A stretch of 64,000 nt of DNA from Chaetoderma sp. LZ-2023a (GCA_034401795.1 CM067372.1:41334429-41398428); one strand, 5' to 3'; counted from the first letter of the stretch, positions 13,401-22,639 are shown. Notes: generated by a model from the sequence alone, not told the origin. Translations and numbers: made by a program.

Positions 13401-16400
13401 TGGGCAGCTCTGCTACAATATCATTAATGAAGAATATGAACAGAGTTGGTGATAATACTCCTCCTTGTGGTACCCCTTGTCTCAGCAATACATTCTGTCC
13501 AGATTGTCCATCCACCAGCACCCTAGCTCTGCGATTGTGTAGGTATGACTTGGTCCATCGGAACATGTTGCCACCGATGCCTGTGCGCCGGAGCTTCACG
13601 TGGAGGCCATCCTTCCACACCTTGTCAAATGCCTTCTGCAGATCAATAAAGGCAGCTAGCATCACCTTCTTGGCTTGAAAAGTGTCCTCTATGGCCTGTG
13701 CAAGATGTGTTGTTTGATCTTCTGTGCTCCTGTATCTTCTGAAGCCAGCCTGCTCTGAAACTATAGTGTTCTCCGACTCCAGGTACCACTGCAACCGCTG
13801 GTTGACGATGCGCTCCATGGTCTTGCATATGCAGCTTGTAAGACTGATAGGACGGTAGCTCAGCACTTTCGTCTTGTTCTTCCCTTTTTTCAGAATAGGA
13901 GTCATTCTGGCTTCCTTCCAGCACTGAGGAACCTCTCCATTGGTCCAACTGAGGTCAAAGATATCTAGCAACTTGCGAAGAGATGCATTACCAAGGTTTT
14001 GGATCATTTCATTCGTAATGCCATCTGGCCCAGGAGATTTCTTCTTCTTCAATTGGCGGATAGACTTCTTCAGTTCTGCTAAACTAATGTCAACTTTCAT
14101 TGCATCGTGAGTGTTGGTGTCTGTTCTTTCCTTTTGCTCTTTTCTAACCTCTTTTTGACGCATTCGTGGTATAGAAATGTTGCTTTCTTTTGCATATGCC
14201 TTCGCAAAGGCATCTGCAGCCATCTTTCCTGACAGTGTTTGTCCATCTTCTTCAAGAGTAATCTTCTCTCCCCTGACACCCTCATCATTCAGTGCTTTAG
14301 TCAGTCGCCATAGCTTTGTTGTGTCTCTCAAAATTAAACCCTGCCGTCTTTTCCCTCCAGCTTCTTCTTTTGGCCTCCAGCTTGGTCTTTAGATACCTGG
14401 CTTTAGTTTGTTGTAGTGTGAAGTGGTTTTCATGACAGGGATTACCCTCTGCATCTTCTCTGGCCTTGTCTAGTTTATCATGTGCTGCTTGCAGTTCTGT
14501 TGTCCAGTAGGTGCGGTAGTTTTTCCTGAACCCTCGAGGAATCGCTTCGTTGGCAGCCTTGAGGATACTTGAATTAAATTCCTTGACCGCATTGTTGATG
14601 TTTCTCCCTTCTACTGCTATATTTTGGGTAAGCTCATTGGAACGAATGCCGAACAGACTCCAATTTGCCTTTTTGTAGTTCCACCTTGGATGTTGAGGTG
14701 AACTTGTTGAAATACTTCCAGAAAGAGAGAGAGAGGACTGGGCGGTGGTCGCTTCCTCCTAACTGCGATTCGACCACTCTACTGAGGTTTCTGTGAATGT
14801 CTTCTGTACAAAATGCCAAGTCCGGCGTTGTTGTCAAGTGCCACCGGCGCGAGTAGAAGGTAGGCTTATCTGTGGGATCGTTGACAAGTAAAAGGTGCTT
14901 TTCATCTTGCCGTGCTTCAATGTCTTCTCGTTTATCAAGTGTTCTGTATCCCCAGCTCTGAGACTGGCTATTAAAGTCTCCCGCAATGAGGAAGTGGCAG
15001 TCCGGGACCTGGATTGTGTCAAGTGAGAGATTCTTGTCATTAGGGCAGTAATAATTGACACTGTCAATCACAGAGTTGCTGGTTGTTACCTTGATCTTGA
15101 TATATTCTGCCTCTTCCATAAAGGTTTTGATCTGGCTGGCGTTCACACTGTTTCAAACCAAGGTGATCACCCCGCCTTTCTTTCTTCCTCTTCGATCACA
15201 CTGGAAAATCGGGTAACCTCTGATCTTAAATGGTTTTCCTTCTTGCAGGTGTGTCTCTTGGATGCAGCAGATATCAATGTTGTTTTCGTACAGGAACTGT
15301 TCGAGCTCTGATTTTTTGTTTGTAACCCCTTCTGCGTTCCAGTGCATGATGTTGATACTGGGGTTCTCTTTGGCTTTGGTCTTCTCTTTCGGTTGGCCAG
15401 TCGCTCTCCATCCTCATCTCCTGGCTCCACAAGACGAGTTGATGGGACCTCCAGTAGCCGAGGGTGGGCTCCTTCAAGGCGTGGAGCCCGGCGCTGCACC
15501 TGCCTGGCGGATCCTCACAGGGCGAGCACCATTTCATTTGATTCGATCTCCAAGTGTCATTCATTTGCGTTGTGCATAATGCTCTGGTTAGCCCCTCCAA
15601 ATGTCTGGATTGACACCCAGTGGGTTACACCCCTGCGCCACGTTGAGGCCGAGCATATAGTCTTAAACAGGGGTAAAACTTGGTTTATTGCTTTGTTATG
15701 AGGAGTTGCAGACGAAGTTTGAATTTCAGCTGCTTTTGTCAACTTTTAATGGAGTTTTTTACTGTCAGTCTGCGATAAGATACTAATGGGAGAACCAGTA
15801 ATGATATTGGTGATAGGGAATATCCCATGGTCATAGGAGCTTGCTCATGAAAGCATTAACCCTTTAACACTCATATCAGCCAAAAACAGCTTCTGCAGTA
15901 GTCTTGAGAAATGTCCATTTGTAGACCAAGAGAAGACTATTTAAAAAAATGTACTACTGGAAAGACTGGCTCGATAACCAAGCCAGTCATTCCACTGTTA
16001 AATTTTTTTTATTAGTCTTCTGTTGGTCTGCAAATGGACATTTTCTATGAGAAGATTGAAATTTGTTAACACATTCCCGGGTTAAAGGGTTAAATACATG
16101 TTAACAGGATTTGAAGAAAAAATTAACTTTAGTAAGCATCTAAAAACTTTTAAAACCAGATTTACATAGTAGTTAATAAAATGTTCTACGTGTTCTACTT
16201 TCTACAGCCCATGTTGGAGAGTGAATGTATGCTATTAGAGGAGGATTTGAATACTTCATCTGTAGAGATAGTGACAGTTACAGAAGAGGGGGAGATATGC
16301 TCAGAAGCTCCGGACAAACAGTATGTTCTGCAGGAGATTGATGGACAGGTAGAAATACATAAGACATTGCTATCATTAACACTTTAGTTCACAAATGATT

Positions 16401-17736
16401 TTAGAAAATTTACCACTGGAATGACTGGCTTGGCTATCAAGCCAGTCATTTCAGCTGTAAGTATAAAAGTGTTATCTTGGTGAACCCAGATGAAAGAGAG
16501 AAACTGCATTGACCACTATGTTCGATAAAATCCTTGTACTCAACATTGCAAATCTTCCGAGTTTATTTAACCTGTTAATGGGCAAAACTGGCCTCTGCAG
16601 TAATGAAGCATGTCCATTTGCAGGCCAAGAGAACAGTATTTTTTAACAATTTCTTTGGAATGCCTGGCTTGGTAACTGAGCCAGGAATTCCAGTGGTAAG
16701 TTTTCAAAAATGCCGCTCATTTGGATCGCAAATGGACATATATCTATATGTTCTTGTGGAGTAATGGTCAATGTCATGCTACAATAATTAGTTTCTACTT
16801 AATGTTCTCGTGTCCGATTAAAGAGACACGATATGCGATGCCTGTTGATTTCTGTTCAATTTACCCAGCATGCAATGCCCTCACTCCATATTCATTGTAA
16901 CTATGGAACACCATATTCGTTGAGTTTTTCTCTTGTCTGCATAAGTCAGGATTTCTCAAACAAAAAAGACCCCATCTGCATGTGCAAATGGTCATTTGTC
17001 AGTCAACTCTGGAACCATAAGCACATAGGACGTATTCACGGCAGTACATTCGACACGAATCAACAGCCTGTATTTCAACTGTTCAGCGCAAGTTTGTCAA
17101 TTTATACGAAAGGACAGACGGGTAGCTTATGAGACAAATCTAGAAACCATTTTCAAATCCTCTAGATGCTGATATTATTGCCTTACTTTCCAGGTGCATG
17201 TTATCGATAGTCAGACAGGTCTTGTAGTGGCTCACGTTCCCATAGAGATGCTGCGTGTTGAGGGCAGTGACACAAACAACATAGCTATTGAGGAGGTGGT
17301 TCTGGATGGAGGAGACAACACAGTCAGTTTGGCACTCGCACAGATGAGCCATGAAACAGACCTATCTCCTGCTGTGGAAACTATTGCAATTGCAGCTGAT
17401 GGAAGTGAGGTAACGCTTCTTGCAAATGCTTGCAGTACAGTTGCTGTACCACCCAGTGATGCTGAATTCACTACAGTGTCCCATGATATAAACAACACAA
17501 CTCCATTAGAAAATATTGTGATAGAAACCCAGCAGGAAGAGGTGAATGAACAAACTGTTAGTATGTCACCAGAGATTGTGTTTTTGGTACATGACAATGG
17601 TGAAACAAGCCCATTACAGCAGGGGCTTGCCATAGGTACAGCAATAGAAACAGTGGATGAGTTCGGTAATGGTGTATCTTATATGAGCAATCAGGTAATC
17701 ATGCACCAACAACAGCACATACAACTTGGCGAATGA
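1325..17736 (+). CDS. E4F1: E4F1-type C2H2 zinc-finger transcription factor, C-terminal part (spliced, six exons)
   Basis: Six exons (1325-1482, 4948-5165, 5817-6015, 6453-6649, 16208-16348, 17194-17736) join in frame at GT-AG junctions to give about 484 residues ending in TGA. They encode six C2H2 fingers in series, then an acidic region without fingers. Recognition rests on my recall of vertebrate E4F1: the finger block with FREKGSL, a last finger whose second zinc His is replaced (RHLKAK here, RHLRTK in vertebrates), and the following EFSSVVADTQ-YII block. Vertebrate E4F1 is an E1A-regulated nuclear DNA-binding factor linked to p53 ubiquitylation, the cell cycle and pyruvate dehydrogenase genes; those roles are family knowledge. 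The N-terminal fingers should lie upstream of the window. Introns are packed with repeats; the largest, 6650-16207, is 9.6 kb. Confidence 0.85.
1690..3865 (+). repeat. tandem 'CCAAGATGGCCGCC' dispersed repeat
   Basis: Degenerate units of about 560-630 bp carry the phrases 'AAGAACCACTGGGCCGATTTC', 'ATTATATTTGGCAGGAAGCAT', 'CAAGTTTGTTCAA' and 'CCAAGATGGCCGCCA'. Phrase starts fall near 1765, 2397 and 2955, with a decayed unit near 3490. A short GTCC-type microsatellite lies at the left edge. Reverse-oriented relatives occur at 29.9-31.8, 32.2-32.8, 57.1 and 59.5-60.9 kb. No protein is encoded. Confidence 0.75.
3898..4815 (+). mobile_element. non-autonomous element: microsatellite plus ~160-bp tandem core
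   Basis: It opens with the partly palindromic TTAGTCCCCTACCGG and a (GTCT/GTCC)n microsatellite. Five units of about 160 bp follow, each containing 'TTTCCGCACTTTTTTTCGCAG', 'GAGAATTGGTACATTGCTT', 'GAGTTTCAGGC' and 'CCCCTTTCGACTTATGAAATA'. It ends near GGTAGGGGGAC, roughly inverted to the start. This plan matches what I know of bivalve 'pearl' or Helentron-associated elements. A second copy lies at 10.57 kb. Confidence 0.6.
4948..5165 (+). CDS. E4F1: E4F1 exon b: fingers 2, 3 and first half of 4
   Basis: The acceptor TATGTAG precedes 4948 and the donor GTGAGG follows 5165. The exon completes the Gly codon begun at 1482, encodes fingers CQYC...H-x3-H and CGQC...H-x3-H, and starts a third (CSLC). 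It ends in phase 0 in the middle of finger 4, which only becomes complete when exon c is joined. Confidence 0.88.
5166..5816 (+). other. E4F1 intron between exons b and c
   Basis: Unique-looking AT-rich intron sequence; no repeat or gene was recognised. Neighbouring introns 1483-4947 and 6016-6452 hold the repeats listed separately or nothing recognisable. Confidence 0.6.
5817..6015 (+). CDS. E4F1: E4F1 exon c: second half of finger 4, fingers 5 and 6
   Basis: The acceptor ATTTTAG precedes 5817 and the donor GTAAGT follows 6015. The exon supplies the H-x3-H of finger 4, with the expected twelve-residue spacing restored exactly across the junction. Then come finger 5 (CRYC, FREKGSL) and finger 6 (CGFC...RHLKAK). 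Finger 6 has Lys where the last zinc His would be. Vertebrate E4F1 as I recall it has the same substitution, so I read this as a family trait and not decay. Confidence 0.88.
6453..6649 (+). CDS. E4F1: E4F1 exon d: conserved EFSSVVADTQ block
   Basis: The acceptor TTCTCAG precedes 6453 and a GTACC donor follows 6649. It continues finger 6 (Val codon split) with VPCTRELG, an acidic stretch, then EFSSVVADTQ and YII, followed by acidic and Gln-rich residues. This block is the strongest link to E4F1. The open frame continues into the intron to 6892, but that reading is lower complexity and lacks a following splice. Confidence 0.85.
8245..8475. mobile_element. foldback MITE, piggyBac-like (TTAA/CCCTTTAA ends)
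   Basis: It begins TTAACCCTTTAACACT and holds a central palindrome ACTGGCTCAATAATCAAGCCAGT flanked by inverted arms that extend to GCAAATGTACATTTTCTATG. TTAA beside CCCTTT ends suggests the piggyBac superfamily. It is nested in the hAT-like element. Confidence 0.7.
8630..8780. mobile_element. foldback MITE, short copy
   Basis: TTAACCCTTTAATGG starts the left edge; the core is GAATGACTGCCCCAATAATC with its partner CAAGCCAGTCATTCC. The right arm is truncated. It is nested in the hAT-like element. Confidence 0.6.
9125..9500 (+). other. E4F1 intron, nothing recognised
   Basis: AT-rich sequence with only short chance open frames. Confidence 0.5.
9505..10530 (+). repeat. ~140-bp degenerate tandem repeat block
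   Basis: After the palindromic start CCTCGCCCCAAATTGGGTGG, the phrase 'TATAGGATCACTTTGAAACT' with 'AGGTTGATAGAATAGGTCT' and 'GATGATCCGAAGTCTAAAAT' recurs near 9592, 9832, 9975, 10119 and 10252. The spacing is about 135-150 bp. The architecture resembles the 160-bp-core elements but the sequence differs. Confidence 0.6.
11738..12868 (-). pseudogene. LINE RNase H domain and C-terminus
   Basis: It contains IYTDGSAKDAIRSGGAG, NYRAEVEALVHA, FLSDARSVLEAI and WIPSHCGVQGNEEADKMAK, the ordered D-E-D-H/D pattern of type I RNase H. A Cys-rich tail follows (CPCGEAEQTTEHIL). It is in a different frame from the reverse transcriptase, so a frameshift separates the domains near 12.85 kb. Confidence 0.85.
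12811..14331 (-). pseudogene. LINE reverse transcriptase domain
   Basis: About 506 codons are open. Visible blocks are KKKSPGPDGITNEM, YRPISL, EQAGFR, FIDLQKAFDKVW and QGVPQGGVLSPTLF. The catalytic box reads ALYTDGLVFW where LINEs normally have YADD, so both the Ala and the second Asp of the metal-binding motif are altered. A thumb-like region follows (LGVTYDRRLTWKEHI, LEYGSSSW). The frame is intact for this domain, but the changed box argues that it is inactive. Confidence 0.85.
14634..15347 (-). pseudogene. LINE endonuclease domain (APE-like)
   Basis: The first part contains MHWNAEGVTNKKSELEQFL and IQETHL; the second contains VNYYCPND, FLIAGDFNSQSQSWGY and GGSDHRPVLS. These are the N-x-G, Q-E-T, D-F-N and S-D-H-R-P hallmarks of the exonuclease-endonuclease-phosphatase fold. 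The two parts share a frame but are separated by a stop near 15150. It nicks target DNA in the LINE life cycle. Confidence 0.8.
15857..16095. mobile_element. foldback MITE, near full length
   Basis: TTAACCCTTTAACACTCATA opens and CCCGGGTTAAAGGGTTAA closes the element. The centre is GACTGGCTCGATAACC facing AAGCCAGTCATTCC. The ends CCCTTTAA/TTAAAGGG beside TTAA support a piggyBac-like origin. Confidence 0.75.
16208..16348 (+). CDS. E4F1: E4F1 exon e: acidic region
   Basis: The acceptor TTCTACAG precedes 16208 and the donor GTAGAAAT follows 16348. Both ends are in phase 0; the exon has 47 codons. The product is rich in Glu, Asp, Val and Thr with no zinc-binding residues, consistent with the acidic C-terminal part of E4F1. 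It is separated from exon d by 9.6 kb of repeats. Confidence 0.75.
16395..16470. mobile_element. foldback MITE core fragment
   Basis: Only the central hairpin remains: TTTACCACTGGAATGACTGGC facing GCCAGTCATTTCAGCTG. It lies just after E4F1 exon e. Confidence 0.6.
16565..16755. mobile_element. foldback MITE, diverged copy
   Basis: The core is GGAATGCCTGGCTTGGTAAC facing TGAGCCAGGAATTCCAGTGG, with outer arms GTCCATTTGCAGGCCAAGAG and ATCGCAAATGGACATA. Confidence 0.6.
16780..17190 (+). other. E4F1 intron between exons e and f
   Basis: No repeat or extra exon was recognised apart from the end of the MITE at 16755; a 99-codon chance frame has no family likeness. Confidence 0.5.
17194..17736 (+). 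CDS. E4F1: E4F1 exon f: C-terminal exon with stop
   Basis: The acceptor CTTTCCAG precedes 17194 and the frame is open for 180 codons to TGA at 17734. The product is acidic, rich in Val, Thr, Ser and Gln, and ends with a Gln/His-rich tail (MHQQQHIQLGE). The compositional style (repeated AIE, TVS and VET-like segments) matches the C-terminal acidic region of vertebrate E4F1. An AATAAA lies about 130 bases downstream. Confidence 0.82.
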   Translation: MHVIDSQTGLVVAHVPIEMLRVEGSDTNNIAIEEVVLDGGDNTVSLALAQMSHETDLSPAVETIAIAADGSEVTLLANACSTVAVPPSDAEFTTVSHDINNTTPLENIVIETQQEEVNEQTVSMSPEIVFLVHDNGETSPLQQGLAIGTAIETVDEFGNGVSYMSNQVIMHQQQHIQLGE

Positions 17737-17868
17737 CACCACAATAATGCTCTAGTCAATAATATAAATATCTAATCAATTACAATTTATTTTAATGCAA
17801 AGGAAATATTACGATTATTATTAAATTATATTTATTTACAAATTTGTAAAGTATTTTTAACTTTGCAT

Positions 17869-17874
17869 AATAAA
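17869..17874 (+). terminator. polyadenylation signal of E4F1
   Basis: AATAAA lies 133 bases after the stop codon in AT-rich sequence, a normal 3' UTR length for a compact last exon. Confidence 0.6.
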
Positions 17875-17926
17875 AACTTCGATATTTCTCTTTTTTGTTA
17901 CACTTTCAAAATACAAAAATCTGTGT

Positions 17927-18895
17927 TTAACACTTTAATGGTGATGCTGGCCAAAAACGCTTTCTGAAGTGGTCATGAGGAATGTCCTTTTATAGACCAA
18001 CAGACCTTTTTTCTCCCAATAGCTGCAAGCAAACTAAAAATTGAGAATCTCTGAATGAATCCAAAACACCCACATATACCTATCTACAAAGCATAAAACT
18101 AAAGAAAATGACGACCCACTTCATGGCGGCGAACCATGGAGGAAAAGTTAAATCCTGGCCTCACTGCTTTGCAGTACTGCTGACATTGCTGCTCGTTGCG
18201 TCATGGAGAACATAGCTTTCCAGTCGGTCTGGAAGTTATGGATTCGTAGATCAAAGAAACCCTTGATAAAAAGGCTACCTTTATACAATGCCACCTGCGT
18301 ACCCTTGATGCTGTATAACTGTAACAGCTGGGCAGCTCTAGACAAACTCGATGCCTGCCACCGCAAACACCTATGCACCATCACTGGACACTGATGGCCA
18401 GACAGCATAATTTCCAACAATGCACTATACAAGATGTATAATATGTCGCTGCTGTCTGTAAAAGTCGCCCAGTAAAGATGGTCTATGTTTGGCCATGTGC
18501 TAAGCTTGCCAGAAGACACCAGCACAGAGAGCCTTGGAATTCGCCCTACTCGGAGCCAGCAAATACAAAGCCAGGAGAGGACATAATTGCATAAATCTGC
18601 TAAGCATGCTACGAGGTGACCTCAAGAAAGCAGGACTCGGTACACTCAAGTCAAGAATGAACCCGAGGAAGATAAGGATTTCGGCTGAGGGCACGGCACA
18701 GTGAGCAAAAGCGAAGGACTTATTGCAGCTGTAGGATGTTTCTATTACTACAGCTGCAGAACACAGTAACCATACAGAAGACCTTTTCTTTAAATTTACC
18801 ACTGGAGTGACTGGCTCGATAAACGAGACAGTCATTCCAGTGAGAAATTTTCAATAATACTCATCTCCTGTAAATGGACATTAAATAAGTAGTGG
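17927..18895. mobile_element. foldback MITE split by a LINE fragment
   Basis: The left arm (17927-18010: TTTAACACTTTAATGGTGATG to CAGACCTTTTT) and the right part (from 18779: AGACCTTTTCTTTAAATTTACC to the hairpin GACTGGCTCGATAAACGAGA) belong to one element. AGACCTTTT is repeated on both sides of the insert and looks like the LINE's target duplication. Confidence 0.65.
18010..18778 (+). mobile_element. 5'-truncated LINE fragment (same family as 40.5-43.9 kb)
   Basis: The stretch from CAATAGCTGCAAGCAAAC onward is the reverse complement of about 40600-41290 with moderate divergence. It encodes the post-RT region (FQSVWKLWIRRSKKPLIKR, YNCNSWAA, CHRKHLCTITGH) in broken frames. Endonuclease and most of the reverse transcriptase are missing, the usual 5' truncation of LINEs. 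Confidence 0.8.
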
Positions 18896-18924
18896 TCAAA
18901 TTTTGTCAAGAAAATCTAAATATT

Positions 18925-19095
18925 TATCAGCCAGAAACGGCTTTGCAGTGGTCTTCAGAAATGCCCATTTGCAGACCAAGAGGACCTTATTTTTTTTTTA
19001 CAATATTAAAAAATAGTCTTCCCTTGGTCTGCAAATTGACATTTTCTATGAGAAAATCGAAATTTTCATGAAAAGCTTCGAGGGTCAAAGGATTA
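18925..19095. mobile_element. foldback MITE lacking its central hairpin
   Basis: The outer arms remain (GCCCATTTGCAGACCAAGAG facing CTTGGTCTGCAAATTGACAT), joined by a T-rich tract instead of the usual ACTGGCTCG core. Confidence 0.55.
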
Positions 19096-19246
19096 AGCGA
19101 TGCATTAGTTTTTGAATCCTGTTGTTGTAGATGTTTTCCACTACACAGTGTTCATCTGATGATCATAACAGGGATTTGATTCACCTGGGGATCTTTCCAC
19201 ATGTGCTCCTCATTTCAGCTCAATCTGCTTCATGGAGGCTAAAGCA

Positions 19247-19277
<31 letters not shown>

Positions 19278-19394
19278 AGTTCCTAGATAGTGGATTCACT
19301 CAGACTAAGTACCAAACTGAAACAGACAGTAGAAATACTAAAATGGACGTTTGAAATAGCACAATATATTTGGTTTGTATTAATGACTATCTAG

Positions 19395-19665
19395 TAATGG
19401 AAGAATCCAGTTTTAGCTATGCCCCGCCCATCTCTAGCTACGCTCCACCCATGCTTTGCCAGTGTTGGGATCGATTGATCCCTGCACTCCCTGAATCGCA
19501 ATTTCCAGAAAATTACAGGTAAGCTGTTGAATATTTTGAAACTAATTTGTCTATGGCAGCAACAGCGCCCAGTCAAATCAGTTTCAAAATATTCAACAGA
19601 ATGTTTATTAAATAGTAATGACATCCAATTCTACACCGAATCATTGACTGAGAATCTCGATTCAT
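19395..19665 (+). mobile_element. 'CCCCGCCCAT' MITE with internal palindrome
   Basis: Order: CAGTTTTAGCTATGCCCCGC, GTTGGGATCGATTGATCCCTG, TTTCCAGAAAATTACAGGTA, then the palindrome TGTTGAATATTTTGAAACTA facing AGTTTCAAAATATTCAACAG. The same order is seen at 26.75, 51.19 and (reversed) 29.1 kb. Confidence 0.65.
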
Positions 19666-19806
19666 CAATGGTGTTTTTATGAGCAAAGTGATATATAAAC
19701 AACATGGAGTTTGGAAGGACAGGAAAACATGACAAGACATTAGGTGTGGTGTAGTAAATTGTGGATTAACCCTTTCACTGACAAATCCCTGAAAAAGTTT
19801 ATTCTT

Positions 19807-19846
<40 letters not shown>

Positions 19847-19847
<1 letters not shown>

Positions 19848-21355
19848 TGAACCAAAAAAGTTTAGCAACACAGAATATTACTGTATAAATGTTATTTAAC
19901 AAAAACAATAAATTGATTCAAATATATTATTTAATTGATAGGCCATTTTCCAATTTGAACAACAGTCTCTTGTTACTGTAATGCTAGCATCGCACCTTTA
20001 ACACGGCATCATTCAATGGAAGGGTCCAATTTAAATAATGACACTGAGCTGTCGACACCGGTTGTGACCTTTGCGCGCATTAACCACCGCCGTACATTGC
20101 TTTCTCATGCTTCGAATTAAGCACCTGATGTCACGAAGAGGAATCGCATCCCATTCCTGGAGAAGTGCAGCTTCCAGCTCCCGCACGTGAAGATGTGGAT
20201 GGTTCTCACGCACCATACGGCTAAGAATGTTCCTGACGTGTTCGATAGGAGACAGGTCTGGCGATCGCGCTGGCCAGTCCAACACCGGAACGTTGTTAGT
20301 CTCAAGGAAATCACTGGTGACCCTAGCTGAATGAGGACGGGCATTGTCTTGCTGGAACATAGTCTGCATGATGCTGCATAAAAGGGATGACAACAGGGGC
20401 GCAAACTTCTTCACAGTAACGTTGAGCCGTTAAATTTCCGCGAATCACAATAAGATCTGTTTTGCCATTTTCGTGGATTCCAGCCCACACCATCACACTG
20501 CCGCCACCGAATCTGTCGTGCTGAATGATGTTGGCTGCATCATACCGTTCTCCTAAACGTCGCCAAACCCGTTGCCTACCATCCGCCACATCCACACAAA
20601 ACCTCGACTCATCACTGAACAAAATGTGGCTCCATTGTTGAGCACGCCATCGCTGATGAGTTCTGGCCATGCAAACCGATTCTCGATGTGACGCTCTGTA
20701 AGCGGAACAGCAACAAGTGGACGACGGGCATGCAGTCCAGCATCATGGAGTCTGTTTCGCAGTTTGTGCATGCACTGTAGTGCCGGTAGCGGTGTGCAAA
20801 TTACGGGACAGCCGCGGCGCCGTCTCAAACCTGTGACGTTGTGTTGACGTCACTACATAGCGGTCTTCTCGTGGTGTTGTTGCTCTCGGTCTGCCAGATC
20901 GTGGTCGGTCATTAACATGTCCAGTTTCCTGCTCACATTGGCGGAGACGGGAAATGGTTGAGGCGTGAACATTAAAATGTCGAGCAGCAGCGCGAATGCT
21001 CTGCCCAGCAGCGAGTCTTCCCACTGCTTCATGGCGCTGATTTTCGGGCAGCCCCGGGCGGCGGCCCATGTTCGGTAGGATAAACTTTTAAGCGTTTTCT
21101 GTCAACGTTCGTTATCTGCTTTTGCAATATGGTGAATTTTTGCCTTCGCTACACACCAATGTGGGCCAGTGCATGAAAAATGCATTTTCACATGCAGTAA
21201 GCGTGTGGCCGAGAAATGCAAGAAATGATTTGCATTTCTTCATGATCAGCGAGACATTACATTGACGAACCATGCCTGCAAATTTGGTTATAAATGGACA
21301 CATAGTTTTAATACAACAAACCAAACTTCACTGTTGCTAAACTTTTTTGGCTCAG
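19847..21355 (-). mobile_element. Tc1-like DNA transposon in a TA tract
   Basis: Inverted ends of 24 bp (CTGAACCAAAAAAGTTTAGC... and its partner at 21332-21355) differ at one base. The element sits inside (TA)n on both sides, so the expected TA duplication cannot be delimited. It carries one decayed transposase gene on the - strand. A second, truncated copy of the same right end lies at 29771. Confidence 0.88.
20031..21069 (-). pseudogene. Tc1-like transposase, frameshifted
   Basis: The start MGRRPGLPENQRHEAVGRLA begins a paired-type helix-turn-helix, followed by the GRPR hook. The catalytic triad is recognisable: FSDESRF, QQDNARPH and LSPIEH, with 34 residues between the second Asp and the Glu (DD34E, Tc1 type). 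The coding sequence passes through four overlapping open stretches (21069-20743, 20828-20553, 20670-20323, 20414-20031) in alternating frames. At least three frameshifts have therefore inactivated it. Confidence 0.88.
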
Positions 21356-21391
21356 CATATATATATATTTATATATATATATATATATTAT

Positions 21392-22635
21392 TAGTGCTGC
21401 TAATCGATTTTAGATGATCGATTGAATTAGTGATCGATTATGAAAATTCGTAATCGATTATCGTTATTTTATTATTTATTTATTTGTTTATATATTTATT
21501 TTATTTAGGTTTTCATTTCCAGTTCTGTCCTGACACGCTAATCTGTTGTAGTGGCAATAACACGTGTAATGATTACAAGACACATGCATTAACAACACAT
21601 CTTTATTATTAAGCATTACTCAGAGGATTAATTTATAGAATGAAGGCGGTAAATTTTTTTTCAAAGAAATTGAAAATAAATAACTACGCTAAAATAAAAT
21701 AAATAATTAATTTAAAAATTATTTTAAATACTTAATTCTAAATACGCTAAAATAAAATAAATAATTAATTAAAATACTTAATTTAAATAATTAATTTATT
21801 TTAAATAGTTAATTTAAATAATTAATTTCACCCGCAATTTCATCCAGATTTCTTCATTGCCCTGTACGAATCACAAAACGCTAACTGTGTTTTCTATTTA
21901 ATTGAATTCACTATTGCGTCCTTCCACGGCAGTCCATTGAAATGCACTGCCTTTCCCCTCCCTGCTTTGTTCATCAACCAATCCAACACAGCGAGCATGT
22001 ACTGCACGATATGACGCAGGCGTACAGGCGCCGTCAATCAGTTGCCTATTTACTTTTATCAATCAATCATTGGGTAGTGTCATAGGGCTCTTAGTACGCA
22101 TTAGATTTATCAAATCTGTTGACTATATATGAGAAAAGCGTTGAATTAAAAATGTTTCTACACGAATCATGGATGTGTGTGAATGTGCGCCTCTAAAATT
22201 CCACACGAATACATGAAAATATTTGCAAGATTCAATACAAGATTTCACTTATAAACCTTGTAAAACAGTGGATATCGTACTACTGTACTTGCCTGCTGAA
22301 ATATATAACTTGAGTGTAACTTGTCGTAGGCCTATCGCCAGCACACATTCTATATTGTATTTGACTCATATTTCATGAAATCATGTTTTCTGAACTATAA
22401 TCTTAGCTGATAAAGTAAACTAGGTTGCCCCCACCCACCCACCCACACATAAGCACGCACATGAATATCCATCATTACTAGTATTCAATCACCCGTAAGT
22501 GGATATATAAAACCGAGGTGCTAGCTTAGTCCCTGTTGGGTTTACATTGTTCAGAATTATGAGAATATTGATCAACGATCGATTAAGTGATCGATTGAAC
22601 TGTCGATTAATCGAATACCTAAATTAGCAGCACTA
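21392..22635. mobile_element. 1.24-kb ATCGATTA-rich element with inverted ends (hAT-like)
   Basis: The left end TAGTGCTGCTAATCGATTTTAG and the right end CTAAATTAGCAGCACTA are inverted over 13-15 bp. Both subterminal zones are rich in GATCGATT/AATCGATC. The interior is AT-rich without a transposase. The element sits in (TA)n only 36 bp from the Tc1 element. Target duplication cannot be resolved in the TA tract; the hAT assignment is inference from the ends. Confidence 0.6.
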
Positions 22636-22639
22636 ATAT

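Larger units (their letters stand above)
11706..15673 (-). mobile_element. LINE (I/Nimb-like, with RNase H), 12-bp target duplication
   Basis: TAAAACTTGGTT occurs at 11694-11705 and again at 15674-15685, flanking a 3.97-kb insert read on the - strand. Order from its 5' end: endonuclease, reverse transcriptase, RNase H, then a 3' tail of about four GAA triplets instead of poly(A). RNase H after the reverse transcriptase and a simple-repeat tail fit I, Nimb or related clades. ORF1 is largely missing, so the copy is probably 5'-truncated. Domains lie in different frames (about four interruptions), so the copy is dead. Confidence 0.85.
10566..15800 (+). mobile_element. second microsatellite plus ~160-bp-core element, split by a LINE
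   Basis: It starts with the same TTAGTCCCCTACCGG and (GTCT)n as the copy at 3898, followed by about seven core units of roughly 140-165 bp up to 11705. The unit is interrupted by the LINE (11706-15673) and resumes at 15674 with AAAACTTGGTTTATTGC, ending near 15800. Comparison with 4670-4760 shows that the flanks were once continuous. Confidence 0.65.

Noticed and set aside
15262-15701. Overlapping frames on the + strand of the LINE 5' region
   Set aside because: Antisense to the endonuclease start; GC-rich shadow frames.
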